In this document: piece after piece, positions 5,234 to 5,845 of the stretch
Position numbering within the stretch: position 1 is the first letter of the stretch
How the letters are laid out: each line of letters begins with the position of its first letter
Source: Treponema sp.
GTDB lineage: Bacteria > Spirochaetota > Spirochaetia > Treponematales > Treponemataceae
Direction of reading: 5' to 3'
NCBI GenBank assembly: GCA_017544745.1
Contig: JAFYDO010000319.1
Span: 1-5,845 of the forward strand
Length of the DNA: 5,845 nucleotides
Program-made: the position numbers and the translations under genes
Notes under the pieces: generated by a model
The model's input: only the letters and a program-made list of their open reading frames with translations
The model's database searches: none
What the model was told of the DNA's origin: nothing

Positions 5234-5236
5234 GTT

Positions 5237-5845
5237 TTAGTCGTGCAGCTTGCGTGTGTCAATTACGCGTTTTGCCTTACCTTCGCTGCGTGCAATACTC
5301 TTTGGTGCTACTAATTTTACTTTAGCTTTTATCTGAAGTACAGACAAAAGTGCCGATTCAAGCGATTTTTCCTGCTTGCTGATTTCTGATACAACATCGC
5401 TGAACTTTTCTGGTATCATTTCTACTAAGATTTCGAAAGTATCTGTATTGTTTTCGCGTCCAACGTGAATCTCGTAGTTTGGTGGATATCCGTTCTGGAG
5501 CAGAACTCCTTCTATCTGGCTTGGGAATACATTTACACCACGGATGATGAGCATGTCGTCTGTACGTCCCATTGGCTTACTCATGCGAACGAATGTACGT
5601 CCACAGCCACAAGGTGTGCGGTTCAATACACCAATATCCTTTGTACGGAAGCGCATAAGCGGGAAGGCTTTTTTTGTAATTGCAGTAAATACAAGCTCGC
5701 CCTTTTCTCCGTCCGGCAGGCGCTTTCCTGTTTCCGGGTCAATTGTTTCGATGATGAAGTGGTCTTCGTTTACGTGCATGCCTTTCTGTTCCTGGCATTC
5801 GTAAGCAACACCTGGTCCCATAACTTCTGTAAGACCGTAAATATC
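5237..5845 (-). CDS. paaK: Phenylacetate-CoA ligase (PaaK family), C-terminal part; 5' end outside window
   Basis: An adenylate-forming enzyme that converts phenylacetate or a related aryl acid to its CoA thioester using ATP and CoA. The frame is open to the window edge and yields 202 residues, about the last 45% of a typical 430-440 residue PaaK. It starts exactly at the DIYGLTEVMGPGVAYEC motif (adenylate-binding YGLTE, fragment residues 3-7). Then follow EDHFIIETIDPETGKRLPDGEKGELVFTAITKKAFPLMRFRTKDIG (the RxxKD region near 66-70), CGCGRT at 79-84, the hinge and C-terminal domain start GRTDDMLIIRGVNVFPSQIE at 93-112, and the lysine loop SEGKAKRV at 187-194 with the likely catalytic Lys190 or Lys192. 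The ATG at 5821 is internal. The true substrate could be phenylacetate, indoleacetate or another aryl acid. It precedes a tandem ACT-domain gene by 18 bases, an arrangement common in anaerobes that oxidise aromatic amino acids through 2-oxoacid ferredoxin oxidoreductases. Confidence 0.94.
   Translation of the reverse strand, partial: DIYGLTEVMGPGVAYECQEQKGMHVNEDHFIIETIDPETGKRLPDGEKGELVFTAITKKAFPLMRFRTKDIGVLNRTPCGCGRTFVRMSKPMGRTDDMLIIRGVNVFPSQIEGVLLQNGYPPNYEIHVGRENNTDTFEILVEMIPEKFSDVVSEISKQEKSLESALLSVLQIKAKVKLVAPKSIARSEGKAKRVIDTRKLHD

Noticed and set aside
1..5845. CRISPR array, tRNA, rRNA, transposase or phage gene
   Set aside because: No regularly spaced repeats, cloverleaf sequences or mobile-element proteins were seen; the window is almost fully occupied by ordinary metabolic and transport genes.

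Overview
The window carries seven protein-coding genes, two of them cut by the window edges, and most of it concerns biotin. The organism is probably a host-associated anaerobic spirochaete of the Treponema type. That is an inference from three things: a lipoprotein with a Listeria-Bacteroides (Flg_new) repeat, a phenylacetate-CoA-ligase/ACT pair of the kind common in amino-acid-fermenting anaerobes, and an interspersed palindrome that reads as 'IPKQVRDD'. None of these is decisive for a genus.

Left part, + strand (1-1803): the 3' part of birA, a regulatory-type biotin-protein ligase that still shows the end of its DNA-binding wing, followed 17 bases later by a cytoplasmic esterase of the esterase D/EstA type. 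A modest hairpin follows the esterase.

Middle, - strand (1741-3765): a complete three-gene biotin ECF transporter operon read right to left: bioY (biotin-binding S component), bioM (ATPase) and bioN (EcfT-type transmembrane coupler). bioY and bioM overlap by 20 bases and bioM and bioN are joined stop-to-start. The 3' end of bioN overlaps the 3' end of the convergent esterase by 32 bases. In front of bioY lies a perfect BirA box (TTGTAAACC, 14 bases, GGTTTACAA), with an extended -10 (TGTTATAAT) on the - strand inside the operator. The ligase, its operator and the importer it should control therefore lie within about 3 kb. When biotin is plentiful, BirA loaded with biotinyl-AMP should shut off uptake. 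A dispersed palindromic repeat sits at the bioY/bioM junction. It appears to have given BioY a new C-terminal tail and to supply the start region of bioM.

Right-middle, + strand (3766-4780): an intergenic region with a good promoter, then a gene for an exported lipoprotein (lipobox Cys25, one Flg_new repeat, one fibronectin-III-like region, and an unrecognised C-terminal third). A strong inverted repeat spanning its stop codon separates it from the convergent genes on the right.

Right part, - strand (4787-5845): the C-terminal third of a phenylacetate-CoA ligase (paaK family) and, 18 bases downstream, a tandem ACT-domain protein with a perfect Shine-Dalgarno. This is probably an aryl-acid CoA activation unit with a small-molecule sensor.

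No tRNA, rRNA, CRISPR array, transposase or phage gene was found. I see no convincing undescribed system. The features most worth a second look are the repeat at the bioY/bioM junction, the bioY start codon held in a hairpin loop, and the little-characterised lipoprotein divergent from bioY.
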